From Punica granatum (taxonomy: Eukaryota > Streptophyta > Magnoliopsida > Myrtales > Lythraceae), in assembly GCF_007655135.1 (NCBI RefSeq), contig NC_045131.1, positions 11,020,001-11,084,000 on the forward strand: a DNA stretch of 64,000 bases. Direction: 5' to 3'. The stretch's first letter is position 1. Every line of letters starts with the position of its first letter. Below, piece after piece: positions 33,226 through 44,413 of the stretch. The notes below the pieces were generated by a model. It had not been told where the DNA came from. It did not search any database and was given only the letters and a program-made list of their open reading frames with translations. Position numbers and translations under genes: made by a program.

Positions 33226-33797
33226 TTAGGCATAGATTTCAGGATTAGCAAGAAGGTATTCCTCGACAACTTTATAGAGTCCCATCGCTTTGTCCTTGCC
33301 CTGCTTGATGTCCTCCTCCTTCAACTCCACACCCGGTTTGACGTGGTACTCGCTCATCATTTTGCAAACACACCCACCATCACTAGAAGCTTCAAACTTC
33401 ACCTCATACACCACCGACTCGATCTTGTCGAATGCGATATCGCTCTCGATCAGAGTGTACTTGCATACAAGCTTCTCTGCATCAATTGCGTCGATCCTGT
33501 GCTTCAGCCATTTCAAGTGGCCACCTGCCATAGAAGGTAGCCAAATGAGAATACTTGCACCGGTTGGACAAATCAGGTGGTAAGAAAAAAAAGAGTAGGT
33601 AATTTCTATTAACCATCGGCAAAGTTGGTCTGCTTGATGCTACCAGCAGCACCGTCTCCCTCCACAAACTGGATGCTCTTGATCCCCTGAGGGGCAATGG
33701 TCGGGATGAGGTTGTGGGAGTCTAGGATCAGTGCCTTGAACATCCTAGATGGGGCAACAGAGGTCGTGAACTCTTGGGTGAAGCAAGTGGCTGCCAT
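33226..33797 (-). CDS. P13: PR-10 / Bet v 1-like protein, type A
   Basis: Exon 1 is 33797-33614, the intron 33613-33525 and exon 2 33524-33226; 160 aa, intact. It has the loop GDGAAG. Private changes: Val3 to Ala, Lys33 to Thr, Glu43 to Gln, Thr118 to Met, Ala125 to Pro; the ending is LLANPEIYA. The 5' leader shares the in-frame-looking context upstream of other type A starts, but no upstream ATG extends the protein. It leads the triad P13, P14, P15. Confidence 0.93.
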
Positions 33798-33922
33798 ATC
33801 TCCAGTTAGGTGAAAAAAAGAAGAAGCATTCGTTAATGTATTCCGAAGACTGCAAGAAGGATCTGTGGGTTCTAATTAAGGCAAGAGCTTGAGTTGTGAA
33901 TAATGCACAAATTTTGGTCGTG

Positions 33923-33969
33923 TATATATAGGCTTCTGCTGAGAGTCTCGTAGCAGTCCATTGTGGACT
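33923..33969 (-). promoter_or_regulatory. Core promoter of P13
   Basis: TATATATA (33930-33923) about 125 nt upstream of the ATG. AGTCCATTGTGGACT (plus-strand 33955-33969), an almost perfect palindrome, is only 25 bp further upstream, closer than in other type A promoters. Confidence 0.6.
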
Positions 33970-34291
33970 TTGTCAATTGATGATTCCACCGAGCTGGAAA
34001 TGTCCCACTTTATCATTTTCATGAAAGTTTATTCACTTATTTAAAGGTCGCATTTCATCGGCTAAATTCTATGCTGACAATAGAAATAAAATTAATGATT
34101 CAAACAAAAGGGTCCAGATCCAGATAATATATATCTTGGTTGCTCATCGGACATTGATCAGATCAAATGATCATATACAAACCTTCTCCATGCATCGACT
34201 TGAATGATAAACACTAATTTGTAGAAGCAGCAAGCATTTTTCTTTTTTCGACTACACAAATTCTGCTCTGTTCCTCTAATTCGAGGTGAAA

Positions 34292-34880
34292 ATGGCTGTA
34301 ACCAGCTTCACTCAGAAGTTCACCACTTCCATCGCTCCATCGAGAATGTTCAAAGCTTTGATCCTCAACTCCCACAATCTCATCCCCAAAATCGCCTGAC
34401 AGGGCATCAAGAATGTCCAGTTTGTTGAGGGAGATGGTGGGGTTGGAAGCATTAAGCAGACCAACTTTGCTGATCGTTATGTGCAAACAACACAATGACA
34501 TTTGTCAAATGTACTGTTGCTGATAATTTTAGTCTGAGAAATCTAACAAGCTCTTGTTCTTCCGCATGTTTTCTGTATCAGGTGGACACTTGAAGTGGCT
34601 GAAGCACAGGATCGAAGCTATTGATGCAGAGAAGCTTGTCTGCAAGTAGACTCTGATTAAGAGCAACACAGCATTCAGCAAGATTGAGTCGGTTGTGTAC
34701 GAGGTAAAATTCGGAGCTTCCAGTGATAGCGGGTGTCGCTGCAAGATGACCAGCGAGTACCATGTGAAGGCTGACATGGAGCTGAAGGAGGATAACATCA
34801 AGCGGGGCAAGGACAAAGCCATGGGACTCTACAAAGTTGTCGAGGAATACCTTCTTGCCAATCCCGAAGCCTACGCTTAA
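34292..34880 (+). pseudogene. P14: PR-10 pseudogene, type C, two nonsense codons
   Basis: Full-length and in frame (exon 1 34292-34475, exon 2 34582-34880), with normal exon sizes. Codon 36 is TGA (Pro in relatives, 34397-34399) and Tyr84 is TAG (34647-34649). The last exon-1 base has changed from G to C at the donor junction (GATC-GTTATG), altering Gly62. It is the least decayed of the dead type C copies and would need two base changes to read through, so its loss is fairly recent. Its 3' end is only 92 bp from the P15 stop codon. Confidence 0.92.
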
Positions 34881-34972
34881 CAAAAGTTTGGCTTGGAATT
34901 TGGTTACCCTGAGAGCTTATGTACTGTCTACTTAGTTGTTCTAATCTTCTTTAATTTCGTCTACTGTCTATT

Positions 34973-35547
34973 TTAGGCATAGGCATCAGGGTTGGCTGCG
35001 AGGTATTCCTCAACAACTTTGTAGAGTCCCGTGGCTTTGTCCTTGCCATGCTTGATGTCCTCCTCCTTCAGCTCCACACCGGCCTTCACATGGTACTTGC
35101 TCGTCATCTTGCAGATACACCCGTCATCACTGGAAGCTTCGAATTTCACCTCGTACACAACCGACTCGATCTTGTTGAATGCACTATCACTCATGATCAA
35201 GGTGTACTTGCATACAAGCTTTTCTGCATCAACTGTGTCGATCCTGTGCTTCAACCACTTCAAGTGTTCACCCGTTATAGAAAGTAGGGAAATTGAATTA
35301 CTAAGCATGAAACATGACATCATGTACAGGAAGTAAAAGAAGACAATTTTCAAAATCATTAGCCATCAGCAAAGTTGGTCTTTTTTATGCTTCCGGCACC
35401 ACCGTCTGCTTGGATGAACTCGATGCTCTTAATACCTTGGGGGGCAATCTTGGGGATGAGGCTGTGGGAGTCGAGGATCAGAGCCTTGAACATCCTCAAT
35501 GGAGCAGTCCCGGTCTTGAGCTCCTGGTTGAAGCAGGCGATGGCCAT
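34973..35547 (-). CDS. P15: PR-10-like gene, type B, both splice sites altered
   Basis: Exon 1 (35547-35364) and exon 2 (35271-34973) are both open and of normal length. The intron, however, begins GC (GATG-GCTAAT) instead of GT and ends GG (ATAACGG-GTGAAC) instead of AG. GC donors can work; a GG acceptor normally does not. The loop is Ala-Asp-Gly-Gly-Ala-Gly: the first loop Gly (47) is Ala, unlike in any other copy. Other changes are Thr4 to Ala, Thr7 to Asn, Ser17 to Leu and Ser53 followed by Lys-Lys. Probably a young pseudogene, or an mRNA with intron retention or a shifted acceptor. Confidence 0.75.
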
Positions 35548-35678
35548 TTTTTCGTATTTAGGAAAAGGAAGAGCTGAATCAGATAAATTATATGAGGTGG
35601 AAGGGCTTGCTGGTGGTCTAAGGCTCAGTCAGTCTGGAGATTTTTCAGATGATGGTGAAGATTTCTTAATTTTCCGGG

Positions 35679-35746
35679 TTTATATAGTGTAATCATTTCC
35701 CCTTAAAACATTGGTGTTCTCACTTCAGGGCACTCCATAATGGACC
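35679..35746 (-). promoter_or_regulatory. Promoter of P15
   Basis: TATATAAA (35686-35679) and ACTCCATAATGGACC (plus-strand 35732-35746) are both present, so the promoter is conserved although the transcript cannot be spliced normally. Confidence 0.55.
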
Positions 35747-36885
35747 GATCGGCTTAACAAATTTCTTTCCATGGGCTGACGGAGCTTTTTCAGATGGTCA
35801 GAAGGTATATATTAATTTATCCTGATTCCATAAGAAATAAATAGACAATTATCTTTTAATATAAACAATCTTCAAATAATTATTCATTTGTTGGATCCAT
35901 TTGAAAAGATAAAGGGAATCAGGAGACTAGCTATGACCAGGCAAGAGCCCGAGTGACCATTAAGTTTCACTGCTTCAAATTGCCGTTAATGTACAACCAG
36001 TCATGTAACTTGCGCATTGTGCGGGTGTCTACATTTTTTATTCTTGAGTAATCTAATTTTATACTGGATTTGTAAAAATTAATTTTGTAAATTTAAAAGA
36101 AAACCATTAAGGCTCTCAAAGTCTAGAGCAAGGATTTTTTTTTCGTCTAGACCTCCACTCGTTAAGATTAATATCCGAAACTGCTAAAATTAACACTTGA
36201 AGAATATGCCTACGACCGACCAATATTTTTGAGAAAAAAAATCTTAAAATAGAACTATAAAATAGGACTACTTATTTTATTATTCATTAAAAATTTTCAT
36301 GGTAGTAAATTTATATACGAAAGTTGTGTGCCGCACTAAATGCTGCCAACATTCCCACTAAGTTTATGGCTGTTGCATGGTTTATAACCTCGGATGGTGC
36401 TATGATTGCCAACAAAGCCTCCATCTCTGATACTAAGATTTCAGAGATCCAAGTTTAAGATATCGATGTTATGGGTGGGGTCTCATTGACTGCAAATACC
36501 CCCCATTGTAGATAATTAAGAACATTTATCGTCACCGACAATCTTGAACAGAGTAGTTGCAAGCGTTCTTCTTCTTTCTTCTTCTTCTTCTTTTATATAT
36601 ATATTTTCTCAATTTTATAAAATTTTTATATTCAAAAAAATTTGCAAGTCAATAGATTTGTTAGTGCTTTAAACAACCAGACCAAATTGGAGTAACCGTG
36701 TAATCTTGAGGACAATATTGAAAAAGAAAAGATGAATCAAGGGCGAAGTTGAAAAATAAACTAAGGACATTTTCTTTTTTCTATTAGAGCAATATGGTTA
36801 TTGAAGTGGAGTATTAGTTTTTTTTTTTTTACTTAAGAGTGGAGTATCATTAGAAAATAGGAATTTCAAAGAAGTTCTGAGCAAT
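35747..36885. other. B-to-A spacer, left part (after P15)
   Basis: Starts like other B upstream regions (GGTCAGAAGGTATA near 35,795) and then becomes AT-rich. (TTC)n near 36,565-36,592. No gene seen. The LTR insertion at 36,886 interrupts the GAGCAATCCACAATGG motif. Confidence 0.5.
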
Positions 36886-39112
36886 TGTCAAGACCCGAAA
36901 TTTCGACGGAGTTTCCCCTAATTTCCTCGATATCCATTATAAAACATAATCTATTCATATAAGAGCATGCTTTCCATAGACTCCCAAATATATATAACCA
37001 ATGCAACAACCTCTAATATTTATATACATCTCAAGACAGTACTCTTTCTTACCAACATCAGTAAATCAACTTAACAAAAAGTTTGAGGTCGTAACATATT
37101 TATAACATTCTACATGAACTTACTACCTATACTACGAGTAGGTTTAGCTGCAAAATCCTTCATACTGATTCCCGATGTCCAAAAAGATTCTCTCGTGCTA
37201 TGAGTCTAGCTTCTAACTCATCTGAAAAATATATGCAGGGAGTGTGAGTTGCATCTTAACGAGTATAAAATTTCACAATAAAATGAAGTATTAAACTTGT
37301 TTATGCATTCACATCAACAATTACAATCATATCGCTTATGTCAAATTTTACTAATGACATAAAAACATACTTTTCAACCTCGAACCTTTCTCTTACCAAC
37401 CAATTCAATATTACATAACTCAAACAATCATTCTTAAGCAACATATATTAGCCATAGGGTCGCAATCCTTGCGACAGAGTTTCGATGGTACCTTGACCCC
37501 GAACTCATTATCCACAAATTCCTCATTTTATTTCTCATAAACGGGGGCTGCCCGTTATCCTTCGACAGTAGGAGTCTAGGCATCCATTTTATATCCCGTT
37601 GGATCAGTGGTATAGGCGTCCCTTTTTGTAGCGGTCCCATGGCTATAAATAACAACATCACCACACCGCAATTAGCCAATTCATTTAGAGTAAATCATCA
37701 AGATCCTCATACCCTCTTCTTTCAACATATCTCATTCCCTCTTCTTTCAACATATCTCATTCAAACAAGCACTAATAAAAATAATTTAAGATTTAGCTTC
37801 ATTTTATAGTGGAATAAAAATACTCACAAAGACCCCCAAAATGATAACTCAACGAGTCGAGCCTTCTAAGTGTATGGTCTTGGTCTCCTTGGCTCCTTTA
37901 AATTATAAACATAGTTAGAAAATCAAGTATAAATATGATATGCTTATATATTTTAAACTTAATTTGTCCATGGATTTCTCATGATGAAATTTAACTTTAC
38001 AAAGATAATTCACACCAAAATAGAAAATCTCAACCCAATCAAGATTAGTGCAAGGCAGCAAATCGACTCTTTAAATCAAAGTTTCCACTCCAGCCATCTC
38101 CATGACCTTAATTCTAAATCAGAATTTCCTCAAAGTTCAAAACTTAATGAAATCAGTTTCTTGATCATTTAAGCAACAGTCCAGAGAGAATTTATAAGTG
38201 ATTGTAAGCAGGACAACCTGAATGAGGAAGCAAATTTCTAGTCCACTACAGACCCACAACATAGACAACACCCCAAAGAGACTTTCAGTGAAATACATAG
38301 AGAACACGTATTGATTAGCTAAGCCATCGCAACTAAACTTACACACTCGAGATACCCTTCCAATTTCCCAATTTACTAAAACAATTAAAACTAAATAAAG
38401 GAAGACCTAACCAAATGAAAGAAAAAGCTTATATATATATACATATATATGTATATCTCCCAAGTCCGTCACCTACCCAAATTAAAATGCATAAAATTAA
38501 GCAATTTAATAATAAAGCTCCTTCAAGAGCATCAATATTTCCACCTCAATTAGCCATCAACCCACAACTCCATATTAAACCATTTCTCCAATTTCTCCGG
38601 ATTCAGTTACTCATCTCAAACAACAAGAAGAACACATCTAATCAGGAAAAATAAAAAAACAACAAAGGAACCATCTCAGCAGAATACTTAGCATACCCGT
38701 TACCATAAAAACGAGCTAAACTCTTCCACTCAAATGATGTCTTCTCGACTTGCCTGACTCTGTTCCGTGATCTCCCTCATTGCCTAGCTCTTCCTAAAGT
38801 TCTCGCGTTCTCTGTGTGTGTGTGTGTGTGTGTGTCCGAACTTGTTCTAAGCTGACTCCCTCTCTGTCTCTTTCCCTGTTTCAGACATAATTTTCCTCAA
38901 AACCCCTTTCCTTCCTTTCTTCTCGACAAAACCAGATTTAACATATACAGTGGCCATGATTAGTAGGTATAATAGATAATAGATTGGGCTTAAACAAATA
39001 GTTTTATGGGCTCAGCTATGATCCAAATAAATTAATAGGCCTATATGCACATGTCAGACATTACATATGATATAACATATATAACATGCATATAATGGCG
39101 CGCGCGCGCGCG

Positions 39113-39149
<37 letters not shown>

Positions 39150-39159
39150 GGTGTTCACA
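36886..39159. mobile_element. Solo LTR, 2.27 kb, sister of the one in P4
   Basis: Starts TGTCAAGACCCGAAATTTCG, ends GGTGTTCACA, and is flanked by the 5-bp duplication GCAAT (36881-36885 and 39160-39164). Removing it restores the spacer motif GAGCAATCCACAATAG. Shared blocks with 6788-9011 include CTAGCTTCTAACTCATCTG, ACAATAAAATGAAG, and a TG microsatellite near 38,813. It ends in a (GC)n-(AC)n-(AT)n composite microsatellite (39,097-39,150). No coding domains. Confidence 0.8.
39097..39150. repeat. Composite (GC)n(AC)n(AT)n microsatellite
   Basis: Three consecutive dinucleotide tracts with alternating purine-pyrimidine sequence lie at the right end of the solo LTR. The GC and AC parts could adopt Z-DNA; this is inference. 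Confidence 0.85.
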
Positions 39160-40362
39160 GCAATCCACAATAGACAGTTGACTAATCAGCCATTTTAGTT
39201 TATTCTTCTTCTTCTTCCTTGTTCATCTCCTCATGGACTTGGATCCGTCCTTCTTCTGGATAGTCAACAATCAACATCTAACTGATACAGATAGCCGCAG
39301 CATAAATAAATCAAAGTAAATTTTCACGTTCATTCCTTAACGGATCGTATGCTTCAGACCAGACTAACCACATCCTCTGATCATATAAAATGGTCAACGA
39401 CAGTCACTGTATGTCTTTGACCTGCAATCGACCAAAGTAATATCTTTTCTATAGTTTTTCTTTTAATGGCTTGCTGGCATATCATGCTGGTAAATTTGTA
39501 GTGCACGGATCCAGCTCGAAGTGCAACTGGATTAGTTAGGTCCCGTTGGACTTTTGGATATTGGGATGCACACCAAAAATATTTATTCGGAGCGAAATTT
39601 ATTGATTTGAAGATATATGCAGAGTCCCACACCATTGAATCTGAACCCGGATAACTTAAAATCCATGTAAGATTCTACTTAGAGTCCCAAAAATACTATA
39701 TATATTTACGACTATGAGCCAATTAAAAAGATGAATGAGATTCTTCTATCTCCCTCTTTTTTTTTTGGTTTTGTTTAAGTTCATGTTGTAGCAGATAAAA
39801 ACTTTATCAATGATGATAGACTTTTCAATTGGTTTGTGCAGCTCATGGAGTTGCTGCTGCATGCTCCATTAAAAATATTCAGGAATGTACTGTGTTATTT
39901 TAGCTCAATGGATTATGCATTGGAATCACACGTTAATTGATCCAAATTCGTTAAAGGAACCCATTCCTCAAGCATTTCCATCGGTCTGGACTTTCATTTT
40001 TGTATCTCGCCGGATATGATATCACTTCAATTGATGGCAATGACCGGAACAGAAAATTATTTCATAAATAGAGGTAAAACTTGGATAGGGTACGTGTATT
40101 TATTAATTAACATCCCAGCATTCGTACAATAGAAATCAGAAATGGCTGATTCTTTTGAAGCAAGTACCAGCATAAAGGAAAAACAAAATATCTTGTCTCC
40201 TCTACAAACATCGCGATATTTGCAGTATATGCCGTGTACTTTCGAGGGCATTGTCAAGCAGACAGCTTTTAAATCTTGCAATTAAAGGGAAAATGATTAT
40301 TTTATAGATGATGGGGTTACTCTGAGATCAAGATATTTTCTTATTTCATTGGCTCTTCCAGA
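39160..40362. other. Remainder of the spacer, with a SINE fragment
   Basis: Continues the B-to-A spacer. About 39,505-39,600 is the 3' half of the SINE-like family (CCAGCTCGA...ATTAGTTAGGTCC...GCACACCAAAAATATTTATT). The last 80 bp are type A gene 3'-flank sequence, ending TTGGCTCTTCCAG. No gene seen. Confidence 0.5.
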
Positions 40363-40513
40363 ATGTAAGGAAGTATATATATTAGTTCTACAGCAAGAGA
40401 TCGAGTTGTGAATGATGCATGAGAGTTTTTTAAGTGTATATATAGGCTCTGATGTCTGAACCCCCTCTATTATATTAAGATGAGAGAGTTTCATTAGCTG
40501 CCCATTGTGGACT
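40363..40513 (-). promoter_or_regulatory. Orphan type A promoter whose gene is deleted
   Basis: A complete type A promoter is present: leader words GAGTTGTGAATGATGCAT (40,403-40,420), TATATATA (40,444-40,437) and GCCCATTGTGGACT (plus-strand 40,500-40,513). Where the coding region should begin, at about 40,363, the sequence joins directly to type A 3'-flank sequence. A gene of about 570 bp plus part of its flanks is missing. Confidence 0.75.
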
Positions 40514-41214
40514 TTGGCATTGGGAGGACACCTTTGAAGATTCCACTCATAGCAGGCAAAGGTCCCACTGTGTGAAGGGTCTTAAATCACTTAATTTTGA
40601 TATCTCTTAGGCTTAATTCTAAGCTGATAAAACCAAAATAAAAATGTCTCCTCTCAAAGGTCCACATGTATAAGATGTATGTATATCGTTTGTTGTGTTC
40701 TTATGAGAGAATGTGGCACATTGATCAATTTATACCCCCAATGGTCGAATCCTGACCAGATTGATGTATTTAATAATTCAAGTCCAATATGGAGTAATTA
40801 AAGAGTTCTTTGCACCTAAAACAGATCGTTGATCATTGACTGGAAGCATGATATTGATATCCATGTCTTGTTTATAAACATCTAGAAATGCAACAATGTG
40901 GGTCCGACACCTAATGAGTGATTTGACATCAATATTCTGAGTCATCATGGTTAGGGGAAAATGCCCCTACGGTACAAGAGTATTGGTAATGTAACCATTT
41001 GATACAAAATGAAAAAAAAAAAAAAACGTAACCGATAAGAATGTTTAGTTTCGTGCATTCCATCAAACGTCCACTAATTTTACCATTAGTTACTGATTTG
41101 GCACACCATGTGTCACTTTGCCACATGGTTCCAATCAAAGCACACCAGATCATTAATAAAATAATAAAATTAAATAAAACATTAGAAAAATAATAAAATA
41201 GAAAACAATAAAAA
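40514..41214. other. Eroded A/C spacer and a foreign AT-rich insert
   Basis: Up to about 40,930 it matches the A/C spacers of other triads (ATCTAGAAA, then a region that should lead to a type C promoter). From about 40,945 to 41,210 an unrelated block (GGGGAAAATGCCCCTACGG..., then AT-rich) replaces the type C gene and type B gene expected next. No gene seen. Confidence 0.45.
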
Positions 41215-42171
41215 CTTTATAAGAAAATGGTCAACGATAGTTCCATATCTCTACGACTTGCAGTAACTGAAAGTAATTTTTTTTTTTTGCTGGCTCCTAT
41301 ATCAAGCTGGTAAATTTATTATTCGATTGGGAATTTCTTGATATATATAGCTAGATATATCCAGAGCTCCACCGTTAGATCTGGACCTGGATAGCATATT
41401 ATCCATGAAAATATGTACCTAGAGTCCCTCAAATACTATATTTACGGCAATTAGCCAGTTAGAAAAGATGAATGAAAGCTCCTCTCTCTTGTTTCCTTGT
41501 TTCTCTTTATGTTTTAGCCGATAAATACTTTTATCTATCAATGATGTCGACGATTGATTTCCTGTCAGCTTATGTTATTGAGATGCTGCTGCCCTGTTCA
41601 AAAGATTGAGGAGTGTAATGTATTGTGCTGTAAGATGGGACATGCATTGAAATCACCACATAGAATGATCTGAGTTTGTAATGTGATCCATTCCTCAAGC
41701 ACATTCATCCATCCGTGTTCATTAATGTGGACTTCCCTCGCATTACGCTATGCACCTGTTTTTGTATTTTGACAGATATCATCGCATCATATCACCTGAA
41801 CTGATGGCAAGAGAATGGAGAAGTGCATAAACCGAGGATTCAAATAACTTCCCTCATCTAAAAAAATTCGATTTTTATTTATGCTTGCTTGGGAACAGAA
41901 AGGTTCATAAACAGAGATCCGTGGTAACACTTGGATACGTGTATAATTTACATGCCAGCACTCGTACAGTAAAAATTAGAAATGCCTGGTTCTTTGGAGC
42001 AGTATTAGGATGGAGTGGTGCTGAGATCAAGATGATTTCTTATTTTACTGGCTCTTCGAGACATTTATGCCCCGTAAAAAATATGGAAAACTTCCAAACA
42101 GGGGATAAGAAACAACAGAGGAAAGAATCACACCACGAATTCAAGAAATGAAAAGCTAGAAAAATGCCTTT
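41215..42171. other. B-to-A spacer and P16 3' flank; start of duplicated segment at about 41,545
   Basis: From about 41,545 onward the sequence is close to identical to 53,237 onward. No gene seen; the short open frame at 41,885-42,151 is flank sequence that is also present, with differences, in the other copy. Confidence 0.6.
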
Positions 42172-42745
42172 TTAGGCATAGGCTTCGGGATTGGCGACAA
42201 GGTATTCCTCGACAACCTTGTAGAGTCCCATCGCCTTGTCCTTGCCCTGCTTAATGTCCTCCTCCTTCAGCTCCACGCCTGCCTTGACATGGTACTCGCT
42301 TGTCATTTTGCAGACACATCCACCATCACTAGAAGCTTCGAACATCACCTCGTACACCACCGACTCAATCTTGTCGAATGCGATGTCACTCTCGATCAGA
42401 GTGTAATTGCACACAAGCTTCTCTGCATCAACTGCGTTGATCCTGTGCTTCAGCCATTTCAAATGTCCACCTGTCATAAAAGGTAGTAGCAAAGTGAGAA
42501 TACTTGCACCGATTGGGCAAGTCAGGTAGTAAGAAACATATAGAAGGTAATTGCTACTAACCATCAGCAAAGTTGGTTTGCTTGATGCTACCAGCAGCAC
42601 CATCTCCCTCCACAAACTCAATGCTCTTGATACCCTGAGGGGCAATTCTCGGGATGAGGTTGTGAGAGTCTAGGATCAGTGCCTTGAACATCCTAGATGG
42701 AGCAACAGGGGTCGTGAACTCTTGGGTAAAACAAGTGATGGCCAT
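42172..42745 (-). CDS. P16: PR-10 / Bet v 1-like protein, type A
   Basis: Exon 1 is 42745-42562, the intron 42561-42471 and exon 2 42470-42172; 160 aa, intact. It is nearly identical to P21, its duplicate. Both have Arg33, Asn73 in place of Asp, and Asn83 in place of Lys (Cys-Asn-Tyr). P16 alone has Val3 to Ile and Lys104 to Met in the strand before Phe-Glu-Ala. It has the loop GDGAAG and the ending LVANPEAYA. Confidence 0.93.
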
Positions 42746-42857
42746 ATCTCCCGCTAGGTGGAAAACGAAGAATTTGTTAATATATCGGGAAGAAAGAAAG
42801 GATGTGTTCGCTCTAGGAAAGGGCTTGAGTTGTGAAATGATGCATAAAGTTCGGTTG

Positions 42858-42937
42858 TATATATAAGGCTCTGCCTGATGTTTGAATGTCATCCTCTTTT
42901 CAGATGATTGGAGTCTCATGGCTGTCCATTGTGGACT
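42858..42937 (-). promoter_or_regulatory. Core promoter of P16
   Basis: TATATATA (42865-42858) and GTCCATTGTGGACT (plus-strand 42924-42937) 59 bp further upstream. Confidence 0.6.
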
Positions 42938-43675
42938 TTGTCATGTGGACGACGCCTTTGAAGATTCCATCCGGGTGTCCCATTTTGCCATTTTCATGAA
43001 AGTTTATATACTTATTTAAATTTTATATTTCATCGGCTACATTCTGTGTTGACAATAAGAATTAAAATTAATGTTTCAACTTCCTACTGAAAAAAAAAAT
43101 GTTTCATCTGAAGGGTCTAGATGATATTTATCTTGGTTGCTCATGTATGTAACATTGATCAAACAGAACGATCAAATGCGAACCCTCTTTATACGTATTA
43201 TATCACAAAGGTTGTCTCTATTCTAAGACGATATTTTTTTTGTCTATACCAATATCTTTTTTGTTCCTGCATAGTAAAGACATACATTATTTTGTAATAA
43301 TTTTTAATTAGATCAGTCCACTTGGAAATCGATAAAATAAAAAATTTTATATGGCAATGGGCCGAGTATGTATGTGTCATAAATTAATTGAGTCCAACAT
43401 GGAGTTCTTAGCGCCTAAACAAATTATCGACCATTGACAGTAAGGATCAGCAGATATCTTAATTATGAACATCTAGAAAAATAAGAACACAGCTGGTGAA
43501 GGAAGAAAATCATATAAAGTCAACTGTGGAGAGCTATGAAATCATTGAAGTTGAAGTAGAAAAGATTAAAACACATAAGCACAGGCTTGGAGCATAAAAA
43601 CTTGCAGTGGAGCAGTAACCTCATATTCTTTCACAAACATAGAAAATTCGCCTCTTCATCCGATTCAAGACGAAA
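42938..43675. other. Divergent A/C spacer (P16-P17)
   Basis: Matches 54,632-55,391. It includes the former P17 box GTCAACTGTGGAGAGC (about 43,518-43,533). No gene seen. Confidence 0.55.
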
Positions 43676-44413
43676 ATGGCCATTACCAGCTTTACCTAGG
43701 AATTCACCACTTCCATCGCTCCATCGAGGATGTTTAAGGCTTTGTCGACTCCCACAACCTCATCCCCAAAATTGCTCCAAAGGGCATCGAGAGCATTGTG
43801 TTTGTTGAGAGTGATGGGGGTGTTGGAAGCATCAAGCAGACCAATTTTGCTAATGGTAATGTTCAAACAACATGATGGCATTTGTCAAATGTAGTGTTGC
43901 TCATTATTTTAGGAGCAATCCTATTTGTGTCGGCCTAATCTGCCGAATATTAGTGCTACAAGACGCGGTGGCATGGCTGCAATTTTCTAACAAATGATGG
44001 GCAATCCATATTGATTAGGGATTCGGTATCCTCCGAATTGAAGGAAAAGTATTTTCCGTTATTTTAGTATGAGAAATCAACCAGCTCTTGTTTAATTTCC
44101 GCATGTTTTTGGTGCCAGGTGGGCACTTGAAGTGGCTGAAGCACAAGATTGATGCTATTGATGCAGAGAAGCTTGTCTGCAAGTACACATTGATCGAGAG
44201 TGATAGTGCATTCAAAAAGATTGAGTCGGTGGTATACGAGGTAAAGTTCGAAACTTCCAGTGATGGTGGGTGCATCTCAAGATGAACAGTGAGTACCGCG
44301 TGAAGGCCGGTGCGGAACTGAAGGAGGACATCAAGCAGGGAAAGGACAAGGCCATGTGTCTCTACAAAGTTGTTGAGGAATACCTCCTTGCCAATCCTGA
44401 ATCCTATGCTTAA
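43676..44413 (+). pseudogene. P17: PR-10 pseudogene, type C, dead duplicate of P22
   Basis: Codon 8 is TAG (Gln in P22), and 4 nt are missing after codon 23. The loop is changed (SDGGVG). Exon 2 (44119-44413) loses one base in the Cys-Val-Cys region (GCATCTCAAG) and 3 nt in Glu-Glu-Asp. Donor and acceptor are normal. The intron (43856-44118) carries the same 155-bp insert as P22. The final TAA is retained. Its counterpart P22 is intact, so decay happened after the segmental duplication, or P22 was spared by selection. Confidence 0.92.
43913..44067. repeat. 155-bp insertion in the P17 intron
   Basis: Begins GAGCAATCC and ends before TATGAG. The 9-mer TTATTTTAG occurs at both edges (43904-43912; 44059-44067), which suggests a 9-bp target duplication of Mutator type. 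Introns of P8, P11 and P14 lack it. Terminal inverted repeats are not convincing. Confidence 0.6.
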
